Assembly: GCF_030348825.1 (NCBI RefSeq)
Contig: NZ_JAUCES010000005.1
Coordinates: 2,728,001-2,792,000, forward strand
Reading direction: 5' to 3'
DNA: 64,000 nt
Origin: Fictibacillus sp. b24
Lineage (GTDB): Bacteria > Bacillota > Bacilli > Bacillales > Fictibacillaceae
In this document: positions 8,228 through 16,701 of the stretch, in pieces
Position numbering within the stretch: the stretch's first letter is position 1
Layout of the letters: each line of letters begins with the position of its first letter
Position numbers and translations under genes: made by a program
Notes under the pieces: generated by a model
Database searches by the model: none
What the model saw: the letters and a program-made list of their open reading frames with translations, nothing else
Told to the model about the DNA's origin: nothing

Positions 8228-8353
8228 ATGCTAACAAAATTTCTTCATTTTCTTCCTGATTGGATCGTATATGTACAAAGCTTGGTTTGTTTCATCGTGC
8301 CAATCGGCATTGCAAAGTTTTTTAAATGGATTAATTCGCTAGAGAAAGTGTGA
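8228..8353 (+). CDS. 41-residue hydrophobic protein ahead of ger operon
   Basis: A small ORF with a strong ribosome binding site (ACAGGAGG, 8 bases before ATG). It encodes 41 residues starting MLTKFLHFLPDWIVYVQSLV and one hydrophobic segment of about 25 residues ending in a basic tail. Its stop is 7 bases before the gerA-type ATG, and the gerA gene itself has only a weak site, so the two may be translationally coupled. No family recognised. It could be a small membrane partner of the germinant receptor or a leader peptide. Confidence 0.5.
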   Translation: MLTKFLHFLPDWIVYVQSLVCFIVPIGIAKFFKWINSLEKV

Positions 8354-8360
8354 GAGCATC

Positions 8361-9899
8361 ATGAGAAGAAAATCATCTAAGTATTCTGACCAAGAAAGAG
8401 AACGAGAGAATGGTGAACACTCAAACACCTCCACTTTTACAGGAGACTACGCCGTTGATCTTCATCGGATTCAGAGTGAGATCGGACAAAATAGTGACGT
8501 ACATATCCGAGAGTTTAAGATAGAAACACTGCATGCTAGGGCTGCTCTCATCTTTATTGATGGCTTAGCAGATACAGATTTGATCAACAATAATATTCTC
8601 CGCAGTTTAATGTCTGTCGATGAACAAGACTATAAAAGTCGTGATATCGCAGCTTCTGCCAGAGAAAGATTGAGCTCTCATATGCTATTGGTAGGAAAAA
8701 TTAACGAGACTTCTCATATACAAAGCTTCAACGCTTCAATTCTGTCTGGATCTGCTGGGTTACTTGTAGAAGGAACATCAATTGGTTTTGTTCTTGATGT
8801 TGCAAAAGCGAAGACGAGGAATATAGAAGAACCCCAATCAGAAGCATTAGTTCGAGGACCAAGAGTTGGATTTGTTGAGCAGTTATCAGATAATACGGCC
8901 TTGTTAAGAAACCTGTCCAAAACAGAGGACCTCACGATCAATACATTTACAGTGGGCACAAAATGCAAAAAGAGTTTAGCTGTTGTCTATATGAGGGACA
9001 TCGTAGATCCACAGCTTCTAGAAGAGGTTAAACAGCGAATTGATTCAATTACAATGGATGACTTGCCTGAGTCTGGGTATGTGGAGCAGTTAATTGAAGA
9101 TAATCAATTCAGTCCGTTTCCACAGATTCAAAATACCGAACGTCCTGATCGTGTTATGGGAGCGATTCTTGAAGGCCGGGTTGGCATCTTATTGGATGGT
9201 ACTCCGTTTGCGCTTATTCTGCCCGTTACTTTCAATATGCTTCTGCAGTCACCCGAAGATTATTACGAGCGATGGATTTCCGGAACGCTCATTCGAATGC
9301 TGCGTTATTTAGCTGCTTTTATCGCGTTGTTCGGACCTTCCCTCTATATTGCGTTTAGCTCGTTTCATCAAGGATTGATTCCGACCAAGCTTGCGATTTC
9401 CATTGCTGCAAGTCGAGAAGGCGTTCCTTTTCCTCCCTTGATCGAAGCGATGATCATGGAGGTCTCGATCGAAATTTTACGTGAAGCTGGGCTACGTCTT
9501 CCAAAGCCTGTCGGACAATCCCTCGGAATCGTTGGAGGGTTGATTGTCGGTGAAGCTGCAGTGCAGGCTGGTATCGTCAGTCCCATCATGGTTATCGTGG
9601 TTGCAGTAACCGCCATCTCTTCTTTTACCTTGCCGCATTATAGCATAGGCATCACGATTCGTTTTCTCAGATTCGTCGTCATGTTGTTCTCTGCCGTATT
9701 TGGTCTTTATGGCATTGTGCTGTTTGTCCTGTTATTATGCACGCACCTCGTTAAACTCAAGAGCTTTAACGTCCCTTATTTAAGCCCTGCGGTTCCCTAT
9801 CAGTTAAGCGATTTAAAGGATCTTTTAATTCGTGCGCCACTCTCTATGATGAAACGGCGCCCCAAACTGATGCATACGCAAGAGAGCAAAAGGAAATAA
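8361..9899 (+). CDS. Spore germination protein, GerA family (A subunit)
   Basis: 512 residues of the GerA/SpoVAF family, the A subunit of nutrient-germinant receptors in the spore inner membrane. A hydrophilic N-terminal half (about 35-300) contains IFIDGLADTDLINNNILRSL and later DLPESGYVEQLIEDNQFSPF. The membrane half (about 305-480) carries PFALILPVTFNMLLQSPEDYY and the conserved GVPFPPLIEAMIMEVSIEIL and GQSLGIVGGLIVGEAAVQAG segments. Length and order match the family. It is followed by GerB- and GerC-type genes, completing a receptor operon. The germinant is unknown. Confidence 0.93.
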   Translation: MRRKSSKYSDQERERENGEHSNTSTFTGDYAVDLHRIQSEIGQNSDVHIREFKIETLHARAALIFIDGLADTDLINNNILRSLMSVDEQDYKSRDIAASARERLSSHMLLVGKINETSHIQSFNASILSGSAGLLVEGTSIGFVLDVAKAKTRNIEEPQSEALVRGPRVGFVEQLSDNTALLRNLSKTEDLTINTFTVGTKCKKSLAVVYMRDIVDPQLLEEVKQRIDSITMDDLPESGYVEQLIEDNQFSPFPQIQNTERPDRVMGAILEGRVGILLDGTPFALILPVTFNMLLQSPEDYYERWISGTLIRMLRYLAAFIALFGPSLYIAFSSFHQGLIPTKLAISIAASREGVPFPPLIEAMIMEVSIEILREAGLRLPKPVGQSLGIVGGLIVGEAAVQAGIVSPIMVIVVAVTAISSFTLPHYSIGITIRFLRFVVMLFSAVFGLYGIVLFVLLLCTHLVKLKSFNVPYLSPAVPYQLSDLKDLLIRAPLSMMKRRPKLMHTQESKRK

Positions 9900-9941
9900 T
9901 CAATGTGATTATCTAGCAAGGAGTAATAAGGAGTGATCTCT

Positions 9942-11033
9942 ATGACGAAACAAAAATTCGATCAGATTACTACTCCACAAACGGTCGTAATCATTAGTAA
10001 TTTTATTTTAGGGATAGGCATATTGACGCTGCCAAGAACGGTAACCGAAAAAGTCAAAACTCCTGACGGCTGGATCACGATCATATTGGGTGGAATTATT
10101 GCTCTTCTTGTTGCTATCATCATGGTCAAACTGGCTGAACGTTTTCCGGGAAGAAGCATTTTTCAATATAGCAACGAAATTACAGGGAAATTAATCGGCT
10201 CGATCATCAGTCTATGCATCATCGTCTATTATCTCACGCTCGCAAGTTTCGAACTGAGAGCAATGTCAGAAACCACCCGTCTCTTTTTATTACAAGGGAC
10301 ACCCACCTGGGCGATTATTCTCCCCTTTATTTGGATTGGACTTTATCTGATCACCGGCGGCATCAATCCGATTGCGAGAATGTTTGAAATCATTTTTCCC
10401 GTCACCATCCTTTTCTTTCTCGTTGTGATGTTTTTAGGGTTAAAAGTATTTGAAATTGACAACCTGCGTCCTGTGATGGGAATGGGCGTTATACCTGTTA
10501 TGAAGGGGTTAACCACCACTTCTTTATCATTTGTCGGTTTTGAAATCATTTTAATCATCTATATGTATATGAAAAAACCTGCACGTGCTTTAAAAGCAAC
10601 GATCATCGGATTAAGCATCTCACTCGTTTTCTATTGTGTCACCTTTGTTATGGTGATCGGTGCACTGTCCATTGATGGTGCAGTCACTCAAACATGGCCT
10701 GTATTAACGTTTATCAGAAGTTTCGAGTTACAAGGGTTATTTGTAGAACGGTTTGATTCCCTACTTCTCGTCATTTGGATCATGCAGCTGTTTACCACGT
10801 TTTCCGTTTGCTATTATGCGGCAGCTCTCGGCTTGTCTCACCTTTTGAATAAGAAAATCGATCTTTTTATATACGGCCTTGCACCTATGATCTATATCGT
10901 ATCCATGATGCCAAGAAACATTAACGAGATGTTTGCACTCGGCTCGATGATTGGCAATTTTACGCTTTACTTTTTCAGTAGTGTTCCCATCCTCTTGTTG
11001 CTCATCTCACTTCTGCGAGGGAAAAAAACATGA
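9942..11033 (+). CDS. GerAB/GerB-type spore germination permease
   Basis: 363 residues with about ten transmembrane helices, of the endospore germination (APC-like) permease family. N-terminal TTPQTVVIISNFILGIGILT and GGITTLP-like LPRTVTEKVKTPDGWI are characteristic. In GerB subunits this protein forms the germinant-binding pocket. AAGGAG at 9928-9933 is 8 bases before the ATG at 9942. Its stop overlaps the next start (ATGA). Confidence 0.92.
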   Translation: MTKQKFDQITTPQTVVIISNFILGIGILTLPRTVTEKVKTPDGWITIILGGIIALLVAIIMVKLAERFPGRSIFQYSNEITGKLIGSIISLCIIVYYLTLASFELRAMSETTRLFLLQGTPTWAIILPFIWIGLYLITGGINPIARMFEIIFPVTILFFLVVMFLGLKVFEIDNLRPVMGMGVIPVMKGLTTTSLSFVGFEIILIIYMYMKKPARALKATIIGLSISLVFYCVTFVMVIGALSIDGAVTQTWPVLTFIRSFELQGLFVERFDSLLLVIWIMQLFTTFSVCYYAAALGLSHLLNKKIDLFIYGLAPMIYIVSMMPRNINEMFALGSMIGNFTLYFFSSVPILLLLISLLRGKKT

Positions 11034-12178
11034 ACAAACTACGGAAGAAATATATATGCCTCGCGATCATCTTAAGTATAAACCTTATCGTACTGACCAG
11101 CTGTTGGAGCTACACACCCATTGAGGATGTAAATTTTGTAGCAGGAGCTGCATTGGATGCAGAAAAGGGCGGGAATCTTTCCTCCACGCTTCAGTATGTT
11201 GTTCCTCATGAAAAAGGCGGTGGTCAAACATCAGGTTTATCCGGACATAAACAGTATATCAACGTAAAAGAAACAGGTGATTCATTGGAACCCATCGGCT
11301 GGGAAACAACGCTTAAAAGGGAAGGAATCATCTTTGGTGCTCACGAAAAAATTGTCGTGATCGGCAAAAAGCTAGCGAGTCAGGCAGACATGGAACAGCT
11401 CATTGATTTGTATTACCGGGATATCGATATTCGAGGAAGTACCCTCGTTTTTGTTGCAAACGGACGCGCAGGAAAAATATTAGAATCTAACGAACCCGAT
11501 GTCGTTCCTTCATATCGGATCTATGATATCGCTAATCAGCAATCAACGACCAGAATGTTGAAACCGACCTCCTTGATCCAGATGTTAAGCAAAATGGAGT
11601 CAGATTCAAGTTTTGCCGTGCAAATGCTCACCACTGAAAAAGGGGAAATAACATTCGATGGCGCAGCAGTCTTTAAAGGAACAAACAAAAAACTAATTGG
11701 TACAATGAACAAAAAAGAGATTGAAGGCCTAAACCTTATAACTGGCGACAGCAAGAGCGGTTCCATTCGCTCTGACAGGGCAAAACCAGTCTATTTTCAG
11801 CTTCAAAAGATAAACTCAAAGATTACACCACATATAAATGGTGACAACATCACCTTTCACATTAACGTTTCAATTGATGGACGTATCGCAGAGGACTGGA
11901 AAAAATCAATTGATCTGTTTGAAGATACAAATGTGAGAAAGGTTGAAAAAGAAATTCAAAAAGAAGCCGAAACGATGGTTCAACAAACAGTGACTAAAAT
12001 GAAGGATGACCTTGGCGTTGATGTTGCAGGTTTCGGCAATGCGTTAAGAATACAGCGCCCGAGAGACTGGCACCGTATGAAGAAGGACTGGGATGAACGG
12101 TTTAAAACCGCATCCATTACGTCAAAGGTCAGTATTCATGTTACCGATTATGGCATGATCGGGAAAAGAAAAAAATAA
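11030..12178 (+). CDS. Ger(x)C-family germination lipoprotein
   Basis: 382 residues. A lipoprotein signal peptide has lipobox LTSC with C25, followed by WSYTPIEDVNFVAGAALD, which matches the GerC opening. The remainder is hydrophilic, with the C-terminal TMVQQTVTKMKDDLGVDVAG and GFGNALRIQRPRDW segment of the family. It overlaps gerB by four bases and completes the A-B-C receptor operon. It should sit on the outer face of the spore inner membrane. Confidence 0.92.
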   Translation: MNKLRKKYICLAIILSINLIVLTSCWSYTPIEDVNFVAGAALDAEKGGNLSSTLQYVVPHEKGGGQTSGLSGHKQYINVKETGDSLEPIGWETTLKREGIIFGAHEKIVVIGKKLASQADMEQLIDLYYRDIDIRGSTLVFVANGRAGKILESNEPDVVPSYRIYDIANQQSTTRMLKPTSLIQMLSKMESDSSFAVQMLTTEKGEITFDGAAVFKGTNKKLIGTMNKKEIEGLNLITGDSKSGSIRSDRAKPVYFQLQKINSKITPHINGDNITFHINVSIDGRIAEDWKKSIDLFEDTNVRKVEKEIQKEAETMVQQTVTKMKDDLGVDVAGFGNALRIQRPRDWHRMKKDWDERFKTASITSKVSIHVTDYGMIGKRKK

Positions 12179-12211
12179 GTTCCATATTATTTAGGAAACT
12201 TCAAAGAAAAG

Positions 12212-12248
12212 ATGGAAAGCTGACCTTAATGGTTGGCTTTCCTTTTTT
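12212..12248 (+). terminator. Terminator of ger operon
   Basis: GGAAAGC and GCTTTCC flank a 15-base loop, followed by CTTTTTT. Confidence 0.7.
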
Positions 12249-12360
12249 AAAGAGCTTTTTTATAAGGTTGCTTGTGCTGAGAGTGGATGGCAATTGGCAG
12301 CTTATCTCAAGCCTTAATGCTTCCAGAAGCTTCATTTTAATTTATCGAGTCTTTCTGCAA

Positions 12361-12471
12361 ATGACTAAGTTTCTTTTACAAAAAACACCTGATGATGTAA
12401 AGAAGGTCCTTGATATGGGGATGCTTGAAAGCGTAGCGATGACTTGGAACAAGCTTGAAGATATGAAGTAA
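12361..12471 (+). pseudogene. C-terminal remnant of an SRPBCC (AHSA1) gene
   Basis: The last 37 codons encode TPDDVKKVLDMGMLESVAM and TWNKLEDMK. This matches the C-terminal end of the intact SRPBCC protein encoded at 18120-18635 (GLKTVLDMGAIQGITETWDRLEE). Nothing upstream in any frame continues the family, so this is a decayed fragment. The rest of the 12249-12751 gap holds a hairpin at 12512-12555 and no other recognisable gene. Confidence 0.55.
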
Positions 12472-12511
12472 AAGTTTGCTTGACTTCCATTAGTAAATTG
12501 GCAAAATTAGC

Positions 12512-12555
12512 AAACAAGCAGCCTCCCAATTGGGTAAAGCTGCTTGTTTATTTCT
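12512..12555 (+). terminator. Hairpin with long stem
   Basis: AAACAAGCAGC pairs with GCTGCTTGTTT around a loop that itself contains CCCAATTGGG, followed by ATTTCT. It probably terminates the decayed SRPBCC gene. Confidence 0.55.
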
Positions 12556-12751
12556 CCATTAAAATAAAACAGCATGATTTAAGCTTTTTTATCGCAAACA
12601 TAAGCTTCAAGATATAAGAACATGGGAACAATGAGTGTAGCAATCTAGATTGAATAACCCATTGACCTTTTTCTATTTATCTTTTAAAATCCTTTCAGCA
12701 GCATGATTTGCGATAGTACTTAACAAGGCAGTAAAATATGGAGTTGATTGC

Positions 12752-13594
12752 ATGTTTAACTTGGAGATTTTTCAGCAGTTACCTGTAAAAATTTTAACAG
12801 TGGCAGTGCTGATTATATTAACAGCTTATTTTATTCGTAAATCCATACAGCTTTTCTTTGAGAAGACCAGTTTCTTGGATGAAAATCGGGAAGAAACCTA
12901 GATGCATTTTTCGAACCAAGTCCTTAAAGGGCTGGGACTGGTGTTTTTCTTAATTTATGTCCTTAGCCATTTCTTTGACCTTACAAGGCTTGTTACGGGA
13001 TCAGTCGTTGTGGCCGGTGCCTTGGCAATAATTTTTCAACATATTATCCGTGATTATATTATGGGACTTGCCTACCTCTTTGAACGCCAGATTCATCTTG
13101 GAGATTATGTCATCATTAATGGCAATAGACAAGGAAAGATTGAGGAGATCAGCATGCGTCACCTGCAGATTCGTCAGTATGACGGATATGTTTATACGGT
13201 CTCGTACGGCAATATAACAGAACTTCAGAACGGGAACCGAGGTATGCGACGCGTGAACGAAAGCCTAATTCTCAACTATAGACAAAATCCGGACGAAGCT
13301 TTTAAGGTGATGGAAGAAGTAGCAAGAACATGCAATGAGAAATACGATGAATTTCTTTTAAAAGATTTTCACGGTGCTCCCGTTGAAGGTTTTAAATTCA
13401 ACCAAATTACTGAATTAAATGTAGATTACAGAGGGCACCGATACTCCCTTTCAGGTCTAGTGAAGGAAGCACATTTTGTAGACGCCAGCAAAAAAGTAAG
13501 ATATGAGCTGGCGATGGCAGCGTATATGAACAACTTGATGATGGCAGAAAGCGGAGAATTGGAGAACAAGAAGAGTTTTGATCCTCAGGGTTAA
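12752..13594 (+). pseudogene. MscS-family mechanosensitive channel gene interrupted by in-frame TAG
   Basis: An ATG at 12752 preceded by GGAG opens a frame of 49 codons. It is stopped by TAG at 12899-12901, and an ATG follows directly in the same frame (12902). The downstream 230-codon part carries the MscS pore and beta-domain signature: VVVAGALAIIFQHIIRDYIM, then FERQIHLGDYVIINGNRQGK and IEEISMRHLQIR. The upstream part supplies the first helix (VKILTVAVLIILTAYFI). Together they form one protein of about 280 residues. Options are a nonsense mutation, a sequencing error, or restart at TAGATG giving a channel that lacks its first helix. Confidence 0.7.
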
Positions 13595-13614
13595 TACTGG
13601 ATATGTAAAGAAAA

Positions 13615-13661
13615 AACTGCACCTCCAATTGTTAATGGTGTCTAACAATTGGGGTGCAGTT
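13615..13661. terminator. Long hairpin downstream of MscS gene
   Basis: AACTGCACC and GGTGCAGTT, with CCAATTGTTA/TAACAATTGG inside, make a near-perfect 19-20-bp stem with an 8-base loop. The T-run lies on the minus-strand side. The rest of 13662-13846 shows nothing recognisable. Confidence 0.55.
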
Positions 13662-13846
13662 CAAAAATTTGGTCGTTTTTTAATGTCATTTACATATCCG
13701 ATTATATTGCCATTTCACCTGCTAAAAGACTTACGAATTATAATTTTCTCCTCCAAAAGAGAACCCGTTACCAATAAACGTAACGTTTTTTCTTCTGGAG
13801 TACAAAAGTGAATTAACATAGTAAGTCGCATATTAATAAGCAATAG

Positions 13847-13873
13847 AAAAAACACTGCAAATTGCAGTGCTTT
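13847..13873 (-). terminator. Terminator of P-loop kinase gene
   Basis: CACTGCAA/TTGCAGTG with a one-base loop, followed on the minus strand by TTTTTT. A further small hairpin (GCAATCG/CGATTGC) lies at about 13915-13932. Confidence 0.6.
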
Positions 13874-13961
13874 TAACTTTTTATATTAAATTTAATTAGA
13901 CTGAGTTTTCTTCCGCAATCGCACCCGATTGCTGAAGATATAACCCCACTTAATTAGGCAA

Positions 13962-14501
13962 CTAGCAATTTTCTTTATTCACAGTCCTTCTTATTTCAGC
14001 ATAGAGTTCATCAAGTGGTTGCGAGCCGTTGAGCTTTAATACAGGACTCTTTGATATTGTCATTTGATAGGATTGTTCTCCATATGTACCTGCCATCATC
14101 TTATCTTCTTCTGACCAATAAGTTTTACACCATTCTAAAAAGTCATTTGTATACTCATCATTTTCATCTAGCCACATTTGACTATTTCGTTCGATTTCTC
14201 TGTTCCTTAATCGTTTCATACGGACTTCTTCATCAAGTGAAAGAAAAACTAAAAGGTCACGGTTACTAAAACCTTCTGGACACCACATAAAAACGGAACC
14301 AGACGCTATATAACTATCGTTAGAAAACATATCTCTTTGGTACATCTCAATCCGTTTCTCAATTGGATTATTTTCTAAAAAAGATTCATCTTTCCAAAGA
14401 TAATTATCGGTATCTATCCACTTGATATTTTCCTTTTCACTGATATATTTTGCTAAAGTGCTTTTGCCAGTTCCTGATCCACCAATTATATGGATTTTCA
14501 T
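13962..14501 (-). CDS. P-loop NTPase, adenylate-kinase-like
   Basis: 179 residues starting directly with a Walker A motif (GGSGTGKS, residues 7-14), followed by IDTDNYLW, SYIASGSVFMW, and a lid-like Arg-rich stretch RMKRLRNREIERN. This is the layout of small P-loop kinases annotated as AAA or adenylate-kinase/topology-modulation-like proteins. The phosphate acceptor is unknown. GAGGGGATATTT precedes the ATG. Confidence 0.7.
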   Translation of the reverse strand: MKIHIIGGSGTGKSTLAKYISEKENIKWIDTDNYLWKDESFLENNPIEKRIEMYQRDMFSNDSYIASGSVFMWCPEGFSNRDLLVFLSLDEEVRMKRLRNREIERNSQMWLDENDEYTNDFLEWCKTYWSEEDKMMAGTYGEQSYQMTISKSPVLKLNGSQPLDELYAEIRRTVNKENC

Positions 14502-14580
14502 AAATATCCCCTCTCATACGGTAGTTCTAATTATCTCTCTGTATCAATTGATCTGTTCTCCTTGGGCTTTATTAACCGTT

Positions 14581-14656
14581 TATTCAACAATCCTGCTACG
14601 TTTGCTTAATAAATTCATTAAAAAGTGCGTTAATCTTTCTTGGATCAACGCACCTG
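14581..14656. repeat. Dispersed intergenic repeat, full copy
   Basis: TTCAACAATCCTGCTACGTTTG is followed about 30 bases later by a hairpin GTGCGTT...AACGCAC (14626-14654). Related copies are at 16616-16647 (first half only), 58752-58815 (both parts) and, degraded, at 56205-56234. The hairpin part doubles as terminator of the aldo/keto reductase gene. Confidence 0.55.
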
Positions 14657-14670
14657 ATTTTGAACACCTC

Positions 14671-15546
14671 TCATTGTGTTTTATTCACTAGATGATATTT
14701 ATTTTGTGGGAATATAAGCTCAATCTGCTCAAGGTCATCTTTATCTAACTTCAAGCTTAAAGCCTTCAAATTATCTTCAATATGTTCCTTATTTACAGCC
14801 TTTGGAATAGTAACTAGTTGTTCTTCCTTTAAAACCCAATGCAACGCTACTTGATACACTGATGCATTATATTTATTAGCTATTATATTAAGTACATCTC
14901 GCTCCTTTGTCCCTACCTCTGGAAATCCATCCATACCAAATATTTTTGGTGCATAACCAAATGGAGAATACCCCATAACAGTTATGTTATTTTCCTTACA
15001 ATAAGGCAAAATATCATTCTCAATCCGCCTATCATTTAAGTGATAGGCTACTTGGTTACAAACAAGTGGGATACTACCTAAACATTGTTGGGCTTCTTTC
15101 ATTAAATCAGGTGTGAAATTACTTACACCGACGTACTTTATTAATCCTAATTTAACTAACTCCACCATTGCTCCCATCGTCTCGGAAATTTCATACTGTT
15201 CGCTTGGCCAGTGCTGTAAATATAAATCTATTTGGTTCGTTTTTAAACGTTTTAAACTTGCTTCTGCAGCTCTTAAAACACCATTAAAGGAACAATTTTT
15301 TGCAGATACTTTTGTAACAAGAAATACTTCTTTTCTTACATCCTGTATTGCTTGACCAACAATTTTCTCCGCTCCCCCATTTCCATATTCTTCAGCAGTA
15401 TCAATTAGTTTAAGGCCATTGGTTAAACCGAAACGAAGTGCTTCAATTTCTTGTTTTTCGTTTAACTTACTCTCACCAAACTTCCAAGTCCCTTGCCCTA
15501 TAGCAGGAATTCGTTCCATTGTGTTACCGAGTCTACGATATAACAT
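14671..15546 (-). CDS. Aldo/keto reductase
   Basis: 291 residues forming the NADPH-dependent aldo/keto reductase barrel. The catalytic tetrad is visible: D49 and Y54 (LIDTAEEYGNG), K79 (LVTKVS) and H112 (YLQHWP). The conserved KYVGVSNFTPDLM segment and the cofactor-binding IPKAVNKEHIEDN motif near the C-terminus are present. It should reduce aldehydes or ketones in the cytosol; substrate unknown. AGGGGGG precedes the ATG. Confidence 0.88.
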   Translation of the reverse strand: MLYRRLGNTMERIPAIGQGTWKFGESKLNEKQEIEALRFGLTNGLKLIDTAEEYGNGGAEKIVGQAIQDVRKEVFLVTKVSAKNCSFNGVLRAAEASLKRLKTNQIDLYLQHWPSEQYEISETMGAMVELVKLGLIKYVGVSNFTPDLMKEAQQCLGSIPLVCNQVAYHLNDRRIENDILPYCKENNITVMGYSPFGYAPKIFGMDGFPEVGTKERDVLNIIANKYNASVYQVALHWVLKEEQLVTIPKAVNKEHIEDNLKALSLKLDKDDLEQIELIFPQNKYHLVNKTQ

Positions 15547-15810
15547 AATTCCCCCCTGAAATTATCTCCTCTTGCAGCTTTCTAAGCATTTTACTATTTT
15601 TGTGGAATAAACAGCTTAGCAGTTTTTAATGAAGATTGATGAATAAGATATTATTAAACTAGTAGTAATATGTATTAGTCCCTTTTAAATTAACTTCACT
15701 TAATAGTCTAGCCTACCTATCTAAATTTGACATTTAATAAATCAAAACAATTCGCTTCTTGAAGAACTGCACCCGATAGTGGAATAAACTCATTACAGGA
15801 ACCCTGCCCC

Positions 15811-16557
15811 TTACTTCAGTAAAGAGAGATTCGAAAACTTAATTGCTAAGGTACAAGCTAGTTCCTTATATCCTAAAGAATGGGCAATCGCTACCGACGA
15901 TGTATTAGACTTTAGTGTTTGATAATGCATTATTGCACCAGTTGTTAATCCTTTACTTGTTAAAGCAGATACAACTGCCTTAGCATGTCCATTACCACGA
16001 TAATCGGGGTGACTAATAATACCGACGCTTAGAAAGCCTGACCTTTCTACACTCCAGGAACCTGCTGCGACGATCTTTTCATCATAGAATCGTGCGATAA
16101 TCGGCTGTCTATGATCTTCTATATTGCTATGTTCCCACTCAGTCTCAGAGCAAGATTTACGCAAATCTTGAAGTAAAACAAGTGATTTTTCGGTCACAAG
16201 TTCAACAACTTCAGGAGATTTCAGTTCAATGAATGAACCACAATCAACATATCCTTGAAATGCTGGTCCAATGACTTGGTAATTATCTGAATTAAGTGAC
16301 CTAGCAAGCAGTTTCACATCAAATGCTTCGTCTGGACGACATCCACTTACCGCTATATTTATCTGTGGGACATACTTAGGAGGTGCTGATATGACACATG
16401 TTGAACCATTATAAAAGCAGTAAATACCATGATATCCTTCCAACTTCCCAGAGTGTTGACGAACGATTAATTTTGGAGTTTTCATATCTGAAATATCACA
16501 CTCAAGACGCTCTGCCCAATTTCTATATACATGATCTCTAGTTGTTTCTTGAACCAC
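15811..16557 (-). CDS. GNAT-family N-acetyltransferase
   Basis: 248 residues. The C-terminal third is a GNAT domain: SVGIISHPDYRGNGHAKAVV carries the acetyl-CoA pyrophosphate-binding loop (RGNGHA), and NTSSVAIAHSLGYKEL is the terminal motif. The N-terminal 130 residues are unlike standard GNATs, as in the larger two-lobed Bacillus acetyltransferases. Start is GTG at 16557, with GGAGGTG 7 bases upstream. Substrate unknown. Confidence 0.75.
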   Translation of the reverse strand: MVQETTRDHVYRNWAERLECDISDMKTPKLIVRQHSGKLEGYHGIYCFYNGSTCVISAPPKYVPQINIAVSGCRPDEAFDVKLLARSLNSDNYQVIGPAFQGYVDCGSFIELKSPEVVELVTEKSLVLLQDLRKSCSETEWEHSNIEDHRQPIIARFYDEKIVAAGSWSVERSGFLSVGIISHPDYRGNGHAKAVVSALTSKGLTTGAIMHYQTLKSNTSSVAIAHSLGYKELACTLAIKFSNLSLLK

Positions 16558-16615
16558 TAAATAACACCTCCGTTATCCCCAATCAAACTTCTACAAGAAG
16601 GCTGACGACTTTCTC

Positions 16616-16647
16616 TTATTCAACAATCCTGCTACGTTTGTTGAATA
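16616..16647. repeat. Dispersed intergenic repeat, half copy
   Basis: TTATTCAACAATCCTGCTACGTTTGTTGAATAGG matches the first half of the element at 14581 and lacks the following hairpin. The ends TTATTCAACA and TGTTGAATA are themselves inverted. Confidence 0.5.
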
Positions 16648-16701
16648 GGGCTAGCGCATTTACTCATGAGCTGCCGATATCCTTGAGTTCTCTGTTTATC
16701 C

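Noticed and set aside
12229..12471. Complete 80-codon gene
   Set aside because: Only its last 37 codons resemble a family; the front part overlaps the ger-operon terminator and is unlike any protein, so it is treated as a remnant.
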